A program made the translations under genes and the position numbers. Shown in pieces: positions 10,937-19,820 of a stretch of 52,809 nt of DNA; positions within the stretch are counted from its first letter, which is position 1; every line of letters begins with the position of its first letter. The stretch comes from an uncultured Alphaproteobacteria bacterium (GTDB lineage: Bacteria > Pseudomonadota > Alphaproteobacteria > Micropepsales > Micropepsaceae). Under the pieces are notes generated by a model. It was not told the DNA's origin. It ran no database searches and saw only the letters and a list, made by a program, of their open reading frames with translations. Location: NCBI GenBank assembly GCA_903857685.1, contig CAIOFO010000009.1, positions 1 to 52,809 on the forward strand, written 5' to 3'.

Positions 10937-12091
10937 ATGGCTATTCGGGCCTATGCGGCGGCCAAGCGCACGCTGTCCTTCGTCGACAAGCTGCTGGACG
11001 TGAACTGGGGCATGGTGCTCCTGATCACCATGCTCGCCTGCGCCGGTTTCGCCATGCTCTATTCGGTGGCGGGCGGCCATTTCAATCCCTGGGCCACGCC
11101 CCAGATCATCCGCTTCATCCTGGGCGCCTTCATCCTGGTGGCCGTGGCGCTGATCGATGTGCGGGTGTGGATGAGCCTGGCCTATCCCGCCTATGGCTTG
11201 GCTCTTATCCTGTTGATCGCGGTGGTGGTGGCGGGCCATGTCGGCCTGGGCGCCCAGCGCTGGATCACGCTCGGGCCGCTGGAACTGCAGCCCTCCGAAC
11301 TGATGAAGATATCGCTGGTGCTGGCGCTTGCCCGTTTTCTGCACGGCAAGAGCGTAGAGGAAGTCTCAAAGCCGCTGCCCCTGGCCATCGCGCTGGCGAT
11401 GATCGCGATTCCCGCCGTGCTGGTGGTGATGGAGCCCAATCTGGGCACCACCCTGATCATCGTGATGGACGGCTGTTCGCTGCTGTTCCTGGCCGGCCTC
11501 AGCTGGTACTGGATCGCGCCCGCGCTGGCCGCGGTGGCGGTGGCCGTGCCCACGGCCTGGCGCTTTGTGCTGCATGACTACCAGAAGGCGCGGGTGATGA
11601 CCTTCCTCAATCCGGAATCCGATGCCCTGGGTGCGGGCTGGAACATCACCCAGGCCAAGATCGCCATCGGCTCGGGCGGTGTTTCGGGCAAGGGTTTTTT
11701 GCAGGGCACCCAGAGCCGCCTCAACTTCCTGCCGGAAAAACAGACCGATTTCATCTTCACCAATTTCGGCGAGGAGTTCGGCTTTGTCGGTTCGGTGGCG
11801 CTGCTGATCCTGTTCGCGGTGGTGATCGGCTATGGCCTGCAGATCGCCATGAGCGCGCGCAGCCAGTTCGGCCGCCTGCTGGCCATGGGCATCACCCTGA
11901 ATTTCTTCTTCTACATCATGATCAACGGCTTGATGGTGATGGGGCTGATCCCGGTGGTCGGCATTCCCATGCCGCTGCTGTCCTATGGCGGAACCGCCAT
12001 GCTGACCGTGATGTTCGGCTTCGGGCTCTTGATGAGCGTGCATGTCCATCGCCAGGTCGAAATTCCCCGCCATAGCGGCGGTATTATTTAG
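10937..12091 (+). CDS. rodA: Peptidoglycan glycosyltransferase RodA (SEDS family)
   Basis: RodA polymerises lipid II into glycan strands in complex with PBP2. The 384-residue protein has about ten transmembrane segments. It carries SEDS hallmarks: A-Q-R-W-I-T-L-G-P-L-E-L-Q-P-S-E near residue 106, the cytoplasmic segment with R-V-M-T-F-L-N-P, G-F-L-Q-G-T-Q-S-R-L-N-F-L-P-E-K-Q-T-D-F-I-F near 255, and P-M-P-L-L-S-Y-G-G-T near the end. It is the last gene of the mre operon. A tRNA gene follows 83 bases later. Confidence 0.96.
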   Translation: MAIRAYAAAKRTLSFVDKLLDVNWGMVLLITMLACAGFAMLYSVAGGHFNPWATPQIIRFILGAFILVAVALIDVRVWMSLAYPAYGLALILLIAVVVAGHVGLGAQRWITLGPLELQPSELMKISLVLALARFLHGKSVEEVSKPLPLAIALAMIAIPAVLVVMEPNLGTTLIIVMDGCSLLFLAGLSWYWIAPALAAVAVAVPTAWRFVLHDYQKARVMTFLNPESDALGAGWNITQAKIAIGSGGVSGKGFLQGTQSRLNFLPEKQTDFIFTNFGEEFGFVGSVALLILFAVVIGYGLQIAMSARSQFGRLLAMGITLNFFFYIMINGLMVMGLIPVVGIPMPLLSYGGTAMLTVMFGFGLLMSVHVHRQVEIPRHSGGII

Positions 12092-12174
12092 ACACAGGCT
12101 TTGTTTGGCGGGCTTGTGGACAGCCCCAGCCCCCTTGTCTATAAGCCGCCTCCCGCCCCCAAAAAGGCGGGCGT

Positions 12175-12250
<76 letters not shown>

Positions 12251-12280
12251 TTTCCCTTCCCGCAATACCGCCTTAGCGCC

Positions 12281-12357
12281 TTGTTTCCCAAGCCTAAAGC
12301 CCAATATTCCCAGCCGCAGCCCCGCTTCTTGAGCCGGGGTAGGGATGCGACTATTAT
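12281..12357 (+). promoter_or_regulatory. Promoter region of PQQ dehydrogenase 1, duplicated at 17377
   Basis: TTGAGC (12329-12334) and TATTAT (12352-12357) are 17 bases apart, a good sigma-70-type promoter. The same arrangement recurs before the paralogue (TTGAGC-N17-TAATGT at 17505-17533). It has a near-identical GGGGT-GGGATGCG spacer, the same TCCGTTCCAA after the -10, and a shared upstream block TTGTTTCCCAAGCCT (12281-12295 and 17377-17391). The duplicated unit therefore includes control DNA. Confidence 0.55.
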
Positions 12358-12429
12358 TCCGTTCCAAAGGGCGTGGCGCGCGATGGGGAATGATGCGCCG
12401 TCGGACGCTTCAAAAAACAAGGGGACGAA

Positions 12430-14574
12430 ATGGCCAAATATTCAAGACTCTTCTGCGCTTCCGCCGCGCCGCTGGCGCTCTCGGCGCTGTTCCTGGCGAC
12501 ACAGGCGATAGCGCAGACCGCGCCCTATGGCCAGCCTTCCACGGCGCGCGGCGACTGGCCGCTATATTTCGCCGATCCCACCGGATCGCGCTATTCGCCG
12601 CAGTCCCAGATCGACGCCTCCAACTTCAACAAGCTGGAAGTCGCCTGGCATTTCAAGACCGACCAGCTGGGCGCCCGCCCGGAATACAAGCTGGAAGGCA
12701 CGCCGCTGGAGATCAACGGCACGGTCTATACCACCGCCGGCTCGCGCCGCGACGTGGTGGCGCTGGATGCCAAGACCGGCGAACTCAAATGGGTCTACAG
12801 CCTGAATGAAGGCATTCGCGCCGCCATTTCACCGCGCCAGCTTTCCGGCCGCGGCGTTTCCTACTGGACCGACGGCAAGGGCGATGAGCGCATTCTCTAT
12901 GTCACCACCGGCTACCGGCTGGTGGAGCTGGACGCCCATACCGGCCAGCTTGTCCAATCCTTCGGCGATCACGGCATGATCGACATGAAGGTCGGCGCCT
13001 ACAAGGGCGTCCCCGGCCAGCCCGGCAAGTATGAGCAGATCGACCTGGTGACGGGCGAAATCGGCCTGCACACCACACCCACCGTGGTGAACGACACGGT
13101 CATCGTCGGCTCGTCCATGAAGGAAGGCTTTCAGCCCACCACCCAGAACAACACCAAGGGCCTGGTGCGCGCCTGGGACGCCCGGACCGGCAAGCTGATC
13201 TGGACCTTCCACGACATCCCGCAAAAGGGCGAGTTCGGCTATGACAGCTGGGACAACAACTCGGCCGACTATAACGGCAATGCCGGCGTCTGGACCGGCA
13301 TCACGGTGGACAAGGACCTGGGCAATGTCTACCTGCCCGTCGAGGACGCCACCAACGACGTCTATGGCGGTTCGCGCATCGGCAACGACCTGTACGCCGA
13401 CAGCCTGGTCTGCGTCGATCTGCAGACCGGCAAGATGAAATGGTATTTCCAGTTCGTCCACCATCCCATCTTCAATTACGACATCACCTCGCCGCCGCTG
13501 CTGCTCGACATCAATGTGGGCGGCAAGCCGATCAAGGCGGTGGCCGTGCCGTCGAAGGAAGCCTGGCTTTATGTCTTCGACCGGCAGACCGGCAAGCCGG
13601 TCTGGCCCATTATCGAAAAGCCGGTGCCGCAGAGCAATACGCCTGGCGAGAAGACGTCCAAGACCCAGCCTTTCCCGACCAAGCCGGCGCCCTATGCCCC
13701 GCAATATGTCAAGATGGACAATCTGATCGACTTCACGCCGCAGCTGCATGCCGAGGCGCTGGAAGTGATCAAGAAGTTCGCCGTCGGTCCCATGTTCAAC
13801 CCGGCCGTGATCAGCAAGGTCGGCGGTCCGATCAAGACCATGAGCATGAACAATGCCAGCGGCGGCACCAACTGGCCGGGCGGCGGCTATGACCCGGAAA
13901 CCCAGGTCGTGTATGTGCCGGCTATTGGCGCGGGCATCGTCACACGCGGGCTGGTCGTGCCGCCCGAGGGATATTCGGACGCCAAATATCTGGAAGGCGA
14001 GGCGGGCCAGCCATTCTCGGTGCAGGGCGGTCCCGGCTTCGGCTCGGCCTCCGACGCGCCCAAGGTCAGCGACGACAATGCCAAGCTGGCCGCCATCCTG
14101 GCGGCGCATCCGCAAACGGCGGTCCAGCCGTCGGTGCGCGCCACGGTCGAGGGCCTGCCGATCGTCAAGCCGCCCTATGGCACCCTCACCGCCATCGATC
14201 TCAATACCGGCGACACCATGTGGCAGGTGGCCCATGGCGACACGCCCGACGAGATCAGGAACAACCCGGCACTCAAGGGCCTGACCATTCCCAAGACCGG
14301 CCAGGCCGGCAATGTCGGATTGCTGGTGACCAAGACGCTGGTCGTGATCGGCGATCCGCAATTCTCGACCACCGCGGGTCATCCGCGCGGCGCCATGCTG
14401 CGCGCCTACAACAAGAAGACCGGCGAGCAGGTGGGGGCGGTGTGGATGCCCGCGCCGCAGAGCGGCTCGCCCATGACCTATAGCTACGACGGCAAGCAGT
14501 ACATCATCGTGGCCGTCAGCGGCGGCAATTATTCGGGCGATTATCTCGCCTTCGCCCTGCCGTCGGGCGGCTGA
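12430..14574 (+). CDS. Secreted PQQ-dependent dehydrogenase, paralogue 1
   Basis: This 714-residue quinoprotein is related to the catalytic domain of membrane glucose dehydrogenase. Instead of the five N-terminal helices of Gcd it has a Sec signal peptide (cleavage after A-I-A, about residue 28), so it should be periplasmic and soluble. Trp-docking propeller repeats recur (for example L-K-W-V-Y-S, L-I-W-T-F-H, M-K-W-Y-F-Q). Aligned by eye with E. coli Gcd, the catalytic Asp466 and Lys493 correspond to D351 (H-H-P-I-F-N-Y-D) and K376 (V-P-S-K-E-A). The substrate is not readable; sugar or polyol is a reasonable guess. AGGGGA precedes the ATG. A very similar gene lies at 17589. No PQQ biosynthesis genes are in the window. 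Confidence 0.85.
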   Translation: MAKYSRLFCASAAPLALSALFLATQAIAQTAPYGQPSTARGDWPLYFADPTGSRYSPQSQIDASNFNKLEVAWHFKTDQLGARPEYKLEGTPLEINGTVYTTAGSRRDVVALDAKTGELKWVYSLNEGIRAAISPRQLSGRGVSYWTDGKGDERILYVTTGYRLVELDAHTGQLVQSFGDHGMIDMKVGAYKGVPGQPGKYEQIDLVTGEIGLHTTPTVVNDTVIVGSSMKEGFQPTTQNNTKGLVRAWDARTGKLIWTFHDIPQKGEFGYDSWDNNSADYNGNAGVWTGITVDKDLGNVYLPVEDATNDVYGGSRIGNDLYADSLVCVDLQTGKMKWYFQFVHHPIFNYDITSPPLLLDINVGGKPIKAVAVPSKEAWLYVFDRQTGKPVWPIIEKPVPQSNTPGEKTSKTQPFPTKPAPYAPQYVKMDNLIDFTPQLHAEALEVIKKFAVGPMFNPAVISKVGGPIKTMSMNNASGGTNWPGGGYDPETQVVYVPAIGAGIVTRGLVVPPEGYSDAKYLEGEAGQPFSVQGGPGFGSASDAPKVSDDNAKLAAILAAHPQTAVQPSVRATVEGLPIVKPPYGTLTAIDLNTGDTMWQVAHGDTPDEIRNNPALKGLTIPKTGQAGNVGLLVTKTLVVIGDPQFSTTAGHPRGAMLRAYNKKTGEQVGAVWMPAPQSGSPMTYSYDGKQYIIVAVSGGNYSGDYLAFALPSGG

Positions 14575-14597
14575 TCGCCGCTTCGTTTTGCTTGATC

Positions 14598-14623
14598 CGG
14601 GCCGCCCCTCAAAAGGCGGCCCG
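14598..14623 (+). terminator. Hairpin after PQQ dehydrogenase 1
   Basis: A 9-bp perfect stem, CGGGCCGCC/GGCGGCCCG, with loop CCTCAAAA lies 23 bases after the stop. No T-run follows. A similar GGGCCG/CGGCCC stem follows the paralogue at 19785, which suggests both gene ends were copied too. Transcription may partly read on into the hydrolase gene. Confidence 0.5.
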
Positions 14624-14650
14624 CTTCGTAAAAGGACCCGGGAGGCGAAG

Positions 14651-15562
14651 ATGAAACGCAAGAAGGCTTCGGATTTTCCGCAGGAACTGCTCGACCTGCT
14701 GCACGAATATGTCCATGGCGAGATCGGTCGCCGCGCTTTCCTGCAAGGGGCGCAGAAATTCGCCGTCGGCGGCGTCACTGCCGCGGCGCTGTTTGAAATG
14801 CTGGCGCCCAATTTCGCTTTCGCCAACCAGGTGCCGGAAGACGACAAGCGCATCAAGTCCGAAATGGTTTCCGTGGCCTCACCCCAGGGCAACGGAAAGA
14901 TCGATTGCTATCTGGTGCGCCCCGCCACGGCGCGCGGCAAGCTGCCCGGCATCATGGTGTTTCACGAAAATCGCGGCCTCAACCCCTATATCCAGGATGT
15001 GACGCGCCGCTTTGCGCTGGAAGGCTATATGGCGCTGGCGCCGGACGGCCTGACTTCGGTGGGCGGCGATCCGCCCGGCGTGCTGGACCCGACCGAAGAC
15101 ATCAAGGGCGCGGCGCTGTTCAAGTCGGTGGATCCCGCCAAGATGCGGGAGGATTTCTTCGCCGCCTCGGCCTGGCTGAAGGCGCGGCCCGACTGTACGG
15201 GAAAGATCGGCGCCACCGGCTTTTGCTTCGGCGGCGGCATCGTCAACCAGCTGGCGGTGCATATGGGGCCGGGGCTTTCCGCCGGAGTGCCTTATTATGG
15301 CGGCGCACCGCCGCTGGAGGATGTTCCAAAAATCAAGGCGCCGATCAATGCGCAATATGGCGAAACCGACACCCGCATCACTGCGGGCTGGGCCGCGTTC
15401 GACGCGGCGCTGACCGCCGCCGGCGTGCCGCATGAAGGCCATATCTACAAGGGCGCCGGCCACGGCTTCTTCAACGACACCACGCCGCGCTATTTCGAGG
15501 ACGCCTCGAAGGAAGCCTGGGGCCATACGCTCAGATGGTTCGGCAAATACGTCAAAGCCTGA
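14651..15562 (+). CDS. Tat-exported dienelactone-hydrolase-family protein
   Basis: This 303-residue alpha/beta hydrolase is of the dienelactone hydrolase family. The family's Cys-His-Asp triad is visible: C192 in G-F-C-F-G-G-G, D240 in G-E-T-D-T-R, H271 in G-A-G-H-G-F-F. E106 in H-E-N-R-G-L matches the conserved glutamate that interacts with the nucleophile. The N-terminus carries a Tat-like motif, G-R27-R28-A-F-L, before a hydrophobic stretch ending A-F-A-N (about residue 59), so export as a folded protein is likely. ATG 14651 has GGGAGG upstream; a longer in-frame start at 14588 would lie within the terminator region. The position after a periplasmic quinoprotein suggests, but does not prove, hydrolysis of a lactone product. 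Confidence 0.85.
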   Translation: MKRKKASDFPQELLDLLHEYVHGEIGRRAFLQGAQKFAVGGVTAAALFEMLAPNFAFANQVPEDDKRIKSEMVSVASPQGNGKIDCYLVRPATARGKLPGIMVFHENRGLNPYIQDVTRRFALEGYMALAPDGLTSVGGDPPGVLDPTEDIKGAALFKSVDPAKMREDFFAASAWLKARPDCTGKIGATGFCFGGGIVNQLAVHMGPGLSAGVPYYGGAPPLEDVPKIKAPINAQYGETDTRITAGWAAFDAALTAAGVPHEGHIYKGAGHGFFNDTTPRYFEDASKEAWGHTLRWFGKYVKA

Positions 15563-15567
15563 CGCAG

Positions 15568-15597
15568 AAAAAAGGGGCGGATGTGGGCCCGCCCCTT
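15568..15597 (-). terminator. Terminator between convergent hydrolase and binding-protein genes
   Basis: AAGGGGCGG (15572-15580) pairs with CCGCCCCTT (15589-15597). Read on the minus strand it ends in a T-run (A-run at 15568-15573), so it is a good intrinsic terminator for the minus-strand binding-protein gene. It may also work for the plus strand. Confidence 0.75.
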
Positions 15598-15616
15598 GCT
15601 CATTCCGGTGTGGCGA

Positions 15617-16396
15617 TTACTGGTGCGGCACAAGACCCACGGCCTTGTAGGCGGATGCCGCCGCAGGCGATGACAGGTAATCCACCAGGGCCTTGGCAGC
15701 CTTGGGGTCTTTGGCCTTGGCGCCGACAAAGGCCACCAGCTGGGTCGGCGGCGAGATCGAAGCCGGCAGCGGACCCACGATATCGATGCCGGGATTGTCC
15801 ATCTCGCTGAGATAGGTGAGGCCGATATCCACCTGGCCCTTGGCGGCGGCGTCCATGGCGCCGGCGCCGCCCTGGGCACGGACGATCTTGGATTTGACCT
15901 GATCCATGATTCCCAGCTGCTGCAGGGTTTTGTCGAAACTGACGCCCGCCGCGGCGCCGCCGGCGGAATCCGGATAGGCAAAGGATTTGACGGACAGCAG
16001 CAGTTTTTTCACCGCCGCCGGGGTGGAGATGTCGGGTTCGGGCGCGCCTTTCTTGACCGCGACGCCGACCGCGACGCTGGCCAGCGGCGTCTGGCTCGTC
16101 ACCACCACATTGCCGGAGGCCAGCACTTCGGGGAAGGGCGGCTGCAGCACCGAGACGTCGAAGGGATCGCCCGCCGTGATCTGCTTCTTGGTGCCCAGGC
16201 CGGAGCCGGAAGTGAGCTTCACTTTATAACCGGTCATGCTTTCAAAGCCGGGGATCAGGGCCTTGATCGGCGGCACGGCGCCGCCCGGCGCGATGATGGT
16301 GATCTCCTGCTGGGCCATAGCCGGCTGAATCAGCGCGGCGGAAGCTGTGCCCAGGACAAGCGCCACCGACAGCAGCGTGGTTCGCAGATGTTTCAT
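15617..16396 (-). CDS. ModA-like periplasmic solute-binding protein
   Basis: This 259-residue secreted protein belongs to the molybdate/extracellular solute-binding fold (SBP_bac_11 type). A Sec signal runs to A-M-A-Q (about residue 28). It is followed by I-T-I-I-A-P-G-G-A and G-F-E-S-M-T-G-Y-K-V-K, the typical start of lobe 1, and by P-F-D-V-S-V-L and the usual hinge and lobe-2 pattern. The start at 16396 is chosen because AAGGA lies 6 bases upstream; the ATG at 16402 would touch it. It follows the metallo-hydrolase gene by 9 bases, so the two form an operon. No ABC permease or ATPase accompanies it, so transport is unproven. Stand-alone members of this family sit beside oxidoreductases in other genomes. 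Confidence 0.75.
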   Translation of the reverse strand: MKHLRTTLLSVALVLGTASAALIQPAMAQQEITIIAPGGAVPPIKALIPGFESMTGYKVKLTSGSGLGTKKQITAGDPFDVSVLQPPFPEVLASGNVVVTSQTPLASVAVGVAVKKGAPEPDISTPAAVKKLLLSVKSFAYPDSAGGAAAGVSFDKTLQQLGIMDQVKSKIVRAQGGAGAMDAAAKGQVDIGLTYLSEMDNPGIDIVGPLPASISPPTQLVAFVGAKAKDPKAAKALVDYLSSPAAASAYKAVGLVPHQ

Positions 16397-16405
16397 GGTC
16401 ATTCC

Positions 16406-17299
16406 TTACTTCACGGATTCATAGACCAGACGCGGAAAACGCGGCGGGGCGTTGCCGGGGGCTTTCCATTTGGCGTCAAGGTCGGCCAGCAGGCTGGTGT
16501 CCGCCGCCACCTGGTCTTCGGTCTGGCCCGCCGCCTTGGCCTTGGCGATGCGGTCGCGCGCGGTGGCCAGCATGGCGCGATAGGCGATCACCCCGGCCTT
16601 GTCGGTAACGGGGCCATGGCCGGGCACGATCTTGGTCCCCGCATCAGCATGGGCGATGACGTAATCGGCGCCCGCGATCATGCCGTCAATGCCGCCGCCC
16701 GAGGCCACGTCAATATTGGGATAGGCGGCGCTGCCGACAATATCGCCGGTCGAGATCACATTGGCCGCCTTGAAAAGGACGATCGTGTCGGTGTTGGTGT
16801 GGGCGGGAGCGGGATGCACCAGGTCTGCGGTGACGCCGGGGATCGTCACCGTCGTGCTGCCGCCGGAATAAAGCCTGGTCGGCAGCGCGCCGGCCGGGGC
16901 GGGAACGCCCGGACCGCCGGGACCGGGAAAGGGATGCAGCATGCGATCGGGCAGTGTCTCATAGGCCACCAGGGTAGCACCCGCCTTGGCGAAGGCTTCG
17001 TTTCCACCGGTGTGATCGCCATGATAGTGGGTGTTGATCACGAATTTCACGGGCAGGGGCGACAGGCCGGTGATGGCGGCCTTCAATTTGTCATAGACGG
17101 GCGCGAACTGGGTATCCACCACGATCACGGCGTCGCTGCCCACCGCGACGGTGGTGTTGCCGCCGGCGCCGGTCACGGCATACATGTTGTGGCCGAGATT
17201 GGTGACGACTTCCTCGACCTTGGAAAAATCCTGGCCCTGGGCGAATGCCGGAGCCACCGCCAGCAACGACAGGGCGGCAATCGATGCCAAAAATTTCAT
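16406..17299 (-). CDS. Periplasmic metallo-beta-lactamase-fold hydrolase
   Basis: This 297-residue MBL-fold protein has a signal peptide (cleavage after A-F-A, about residue 20). All metal ligands of a two-zinc site are present: H91-x-H93-x-D95-H96 in T-H-Y-H-G-D-H-T-G-G, H167 in P-A-P-A-H-T-N, D186 in S-T-G-D-I-V and H228 in V-P-G-H-G-P. The ligand set suits a hydrolase of the glyoxalase II, lactonase or quinoprotein-associated type rather than proving beta-lactamase activity. An AAGGAGGT ribosome site precedes the ATG, and a GCCGCC/GGCGGC hairpin (17314-17330) lies in the 5' leader. The gene is divergent from PQQ dehydrogenase 2 and co-directional with the binding-protein gene. Confidence 0.85.
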   Translation of the reverse strand: MKFLASIAALSLLAVAPAFAQGQDFSKVEEVVTNLGHNMYAVTGAGGNTTVAVGSDAVIVVDTQFAPVYDKLKAAITGLSPLPVKFVINTHYHGDHTGGNEAFAKAGATLVAYETLPDRMLHPFPGPGGPGVPAPAGALPTRLYSGGSTTVTIPGVTADLVHPAPAHTNTDTIVLFKAANVISTGDIVGSAAYPNIDVASGGGIDGMIAGADYVIAHADAGTKIVPGHGPVTDKAGVIAYRAMLATARDRIAKAKAAGQTEDQVAADTSLLADLDAKWKAPGNAPPRFPRLVYESVK

Positions 17300-17376
17300 A
17301 TCAACCTCCTTGTGCCGCCGGCTTGGCGGCCAACTGTTCCTGTGTCAGTGCAATTTTTTGAATGCACGTTAGCTTG

Positions 17377-17533
17377 TTGTTTCCCAAGCCTGAATCGAAG
17401 GTGCCGGACAAGTACATCAGGCAATTTGGAGGGTGTCAAACCTCACAATTCCGCGCAATTTTCAGCCGGATGTGCAGCCGCGAAATAACAAAGTGCGCCG
17501 CTGCTTGAGCAGGGGTGGGGATGCGCCTAATGT
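17377..17533 (+). promoter_or_regulatory. Promoter region of PQQ dehydrogenase 2
   Basis: TTGAGC (17505-17510) is 17 bases from TAATGT (17528-17533), with the same spacer and downstream sequence as the promoter at 12329. The shared block TTGTTTCCCAAGCCT (17377-17391) is 128 bases upstream of TTGAGC here, against 48 in copy 1. About 80 bases were therefore gained here or lost there. The 289-bp intergenic region also has to contain the divergent promoter of the metallo-hydrolase operon. Confidence 0.55.
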
Positions 17534-17588
17534 CCGTTCCAATAGCCGTGCGGGAATAACCGCGCGCTTCAAAAAATCAGGGGGAAAA

Positions 17589-19757
17589 ATGGCCAGCTTG
17601 TTATCGAAAAAGCTTTGTATTGCCGCCGCGCCGATCGCGCTCACGGCGCTTTTCCTGTCGACGCAGGCGCTGACGACCGGCGCCCTGGCGCAGACCGCGC
17701 CTTACGGCCAGCCTTCCACCGCCAAGGGCGATTGGCCGATGTATTTCGCCGATCCCTCGGGTTCGCGCTATTCGCCCCAGACCCAGATCGACGCCTCCAA
17801 CTTCAACAAGCTGGAAGTCGCCTGGCATTTCAAGACCGACCAGCTCGGCGCCCGCCCGGAATACAAGCTGGAAGGCACGCCGCTGGAGATCAACGGCACG
17901 GTTTACACCACCGCCGGCTCGCGCCGCGCCGTTGTGGCGCTGGACGCCAGGACGGGCGAGCTGAAATGGGTCTACAGCCTGAATGAAGGGCTGCGCGCCG
18001 CCATCTCGCCGCGCCAGCTTTCGGGCCGCGGCGTTTCCTACTGGTCCGACGGCAATGGCGACGACCGCATTATCTTCATCACCATGGGCTTTCGCCTGGT
18101 CGAGCTGAACGCCCATACCGGCCAGCCGATTGAATCCTTCGGCGATCACGGCATGGTGGACATGAAAGTGGGCTTCTACACCGGCGTGATCGGCCAACCC
18201 GGCGTCTACAAGCAGATCGACCTTGTCACCGGCGAGCTTGGCCTGCACACCACGCCAACCGTGGTGGACGATATCGTCATTGTCGGCTCCTCGATGCGGG
18301 AAGGTTCCCAGCCTCTGGAGATGAACAACACCCATGGCATGACGCGCGCCTTCGACGTCAAGACCGGCAAGGTGATTTGGACCTTCCACAACATCCCGCA
18401 AAAAGGCGAGTTCGGCTATGACAGCTGGGAGCATGGCTCGGCCGACATCAACGGCAACACCGGCACCTGGAGCGGCATCACCGTCGACAGGGAATTGGGC
18501 AATGTCTATCTGCCGATCGAAGAACCCACCAATGATGCCTTTGGCGGCACCCGCCCGGGCAACAATCTGTTCGGCGACAGCGTTGTCTGCGTCGATCTGC
18601 ATACCGGCAAGTTGAAATGGTATTTCCAGACGACGCATCACCCGATCTGGAATTTCGACATGTCGTCGCCGCCGCTGCTGGTGGACGCGGTTATCGACGG
18701 CAAGACGGTCAAGGAAGTGGCGGAGCCTTCCAAGACAGGCTTTCTCTATGTCTTCGACCGCGTCACCGGCAAACCCGTCTGGCCGATGCCCGAAAAGCCG
18801 GTACCGCAGAGCGATGTGCCGGGCGAGAAGACTGCCCGCACCCAGCCCATTCCGACCAAGCCGGTGCCCTATGCCCGCCAGTTCGTCAACAGCGATGACG
18901 ATCTGATCGATTTCACGCCGGAATTGCACAAGCGGGCGATCGATCTGGTCCACAAATATTACAAGCTCGGTCCCATGTATGCTCCGGCGATCGTGAGCAA
19001 GGTCCCCTATCCGTCGGCCCTGTATGGCGGGACGGGCGGGACCGGCGGCACCAACTGGAATGGCGGCGGCTTCGATCCCGAAACCTCGACCGTCTTCGTG
19101 CCCGGCAATGATGCCGCCCAAAGCATGAAGGGCCTGGTGGTTCCGCCGGAAGGCCTGTCGGACGAGCCTTTTCTGGAGGGCACCGCCGGCCAGGCATTCA
19201 CGGTCGGCAACGGGCCCGGCTTCGGGGTGGCCTCCGACGCCCCCAAGGTCAGCGTCGAAGCCGCCAAGCTGGCGGCGGTTCTGGCGGCGCATCCGCAGGT
19301 CGTGACCGGGCCGCCGCCGCCCCGGAACATTGACGGGTTGCCCTTCGTCAAACCGCCCTATGGCACCCTGACGGCCGTCAACATGAATACCGGCGATTTC
19401 CGCTGGCATGTGGCGCATGGCGACACGCCCGATGAAATCAGGAACAACCCCGCGCTCAAGGGCCTGACCATTCCCAAGACCGGCCAGACCGGCAATGTCG
19501 GTCTGCTGGTGACCAAGACGCTGGTCATCATGGGCGACCCGCAATTCTCGACCTCCGCGGGCCATCCGCGTGGTGCCATGCTGCGGGCCTACAACAAGCT
19601 GACCGGCGATCAGGTGGGGGCGGTCTGGATGCCGGCGCCGCAGACCGGTTCGCCCATGACGTATAATTACGATGGCAAGCAATACATTATTGTCGCCGTT
19701 TCGGGCGGCAATTACTCGGGCGACTATCTGGCGTTCAGCCTGCCGGGCGGCAACTAA
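17589..19757 (+). CDS. Secreted PQQ-dependent dehydrogenase, paralogue 2
   Basis: This 722-residue quinoprotein is very similar to the product of 12430-14574 over the whole length, with long identical blocks (for example around T-G-E-L-K-W-V-Y-S-L-N-E-G). The open frame extends back to 17433, but the ATG at 17589 has AGGGGG just upstream and starts a proper signal peptide (cleavage near A-L-A-Q). The predicted catalytic pair is D357 (P-I-W-N-F-D) and K382 (E-P-S-K-T-G), spaced 25 residues as in paralogue 1. Differences cluster in segments such as M-E-P-K versus I-I-E-K and a G-G-T-G-G-T-G-G-T insertion near residue 480, so substrate range may differ. It should be periplasmic. The downstream hairpin at 19785 is followed by U-rich sequence. 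Confidence 0.85.
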   Translation: MASLLSKKLCIAAAPIALTALFLSTQALTTGALAQTAPYGQPSTAKGDWPMYFADPSGSRYSPQTQIDASNFNKLEVAWHFKTDQLGARPEYKLEGTPLEINGTVYTTAGSRRAVVALDARTGELKWVYSLNEGLRAAISPRQLSGRGVSYWSDGNGDDRIIFITMGFRLVELNAHTGQPIESFGDHGMVDMKVGFYTGVIGQPGVYKQIDLVTGELGLHTTPTVVDDIVIVGSSMREGSQPLEMNNTHGMTRAFDVKTGKVIWTFHNIPQKGEFGYDSWEHGSADINGNTGTWSGITVDRELGNVYLPIEEPTNDAFGGTRPGNNLFGDSVVCVDLHTGKLKWYFQTTHHPIWNFDMSSPPLLVDAVIDGKTVKEVAEPSKTGFLYVFDRVTGKPVWPMPEKPVPQSDVPGEKTARTQPIPTKPVPYARQFVNSDDDLIDFTPELHKRAIDLVHKYYKLGPMYAPAIVSKVPYPSALYGGTGGTGGTNWNGGGFDPETSTVFVPGNDAAQSMKGLVVPPEGLSDEPFLEGTAGQAFTVGNGPGFGVASDAPKVSVEAAKLAAVLAAHPQVVTGPPPPRNIDGLPFVKPPYGTLTAVNMNTGDFRWHVAHGDTPDEIRNNPALKGLTIPKTGQTGNVGLLVTKTLVIMGDPQFSTSAGHPRGAMLRAYNKLTGDQVGAVWMPAPQTGSPMTYNYDGKQYIIVAVSGGNYSGDYLAFSLPGGN

Positions 19758-19784
19758 AGGAAAAGGGCGGCGGTTGTGATCATG

Positions 19785-19820
19785 CGGGCCGTCCTTATGA
19801 GGCGGCCCGTATTATTTTGT
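19785..19820 (+). terminator. Intrinsic terminator of PQQ dehydrogenase 2
   Basis: CGGGCCG (19785-19791) pairs with CGGCCCG (19803-19809). Two further C-G pairs form inside after a bulged T, and TATTATTTTGTT follows. It lies 28 bases after the stop. Confidence 0.75.

Noticed and set aside
12152..12171. Hairpin before tRNA-Lys as a rodA terminator
   Set aside because: It has a CCCGCC/GGCGGG stem but no T-run, and lies directly at the tRNA 5' end, so it may simply be tRNA leader.
12829..14892. 687-residue minus-strand frame opposite PQQ dehydrogenase 1, with a similar 693-residue one opposite paralogue 2 (17601-19682)
   Set aside because: Their mutual similarity only reflects the similarity of the sense genes. 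The sense frames have signal peptides, catalytic residues and ribosome sites.
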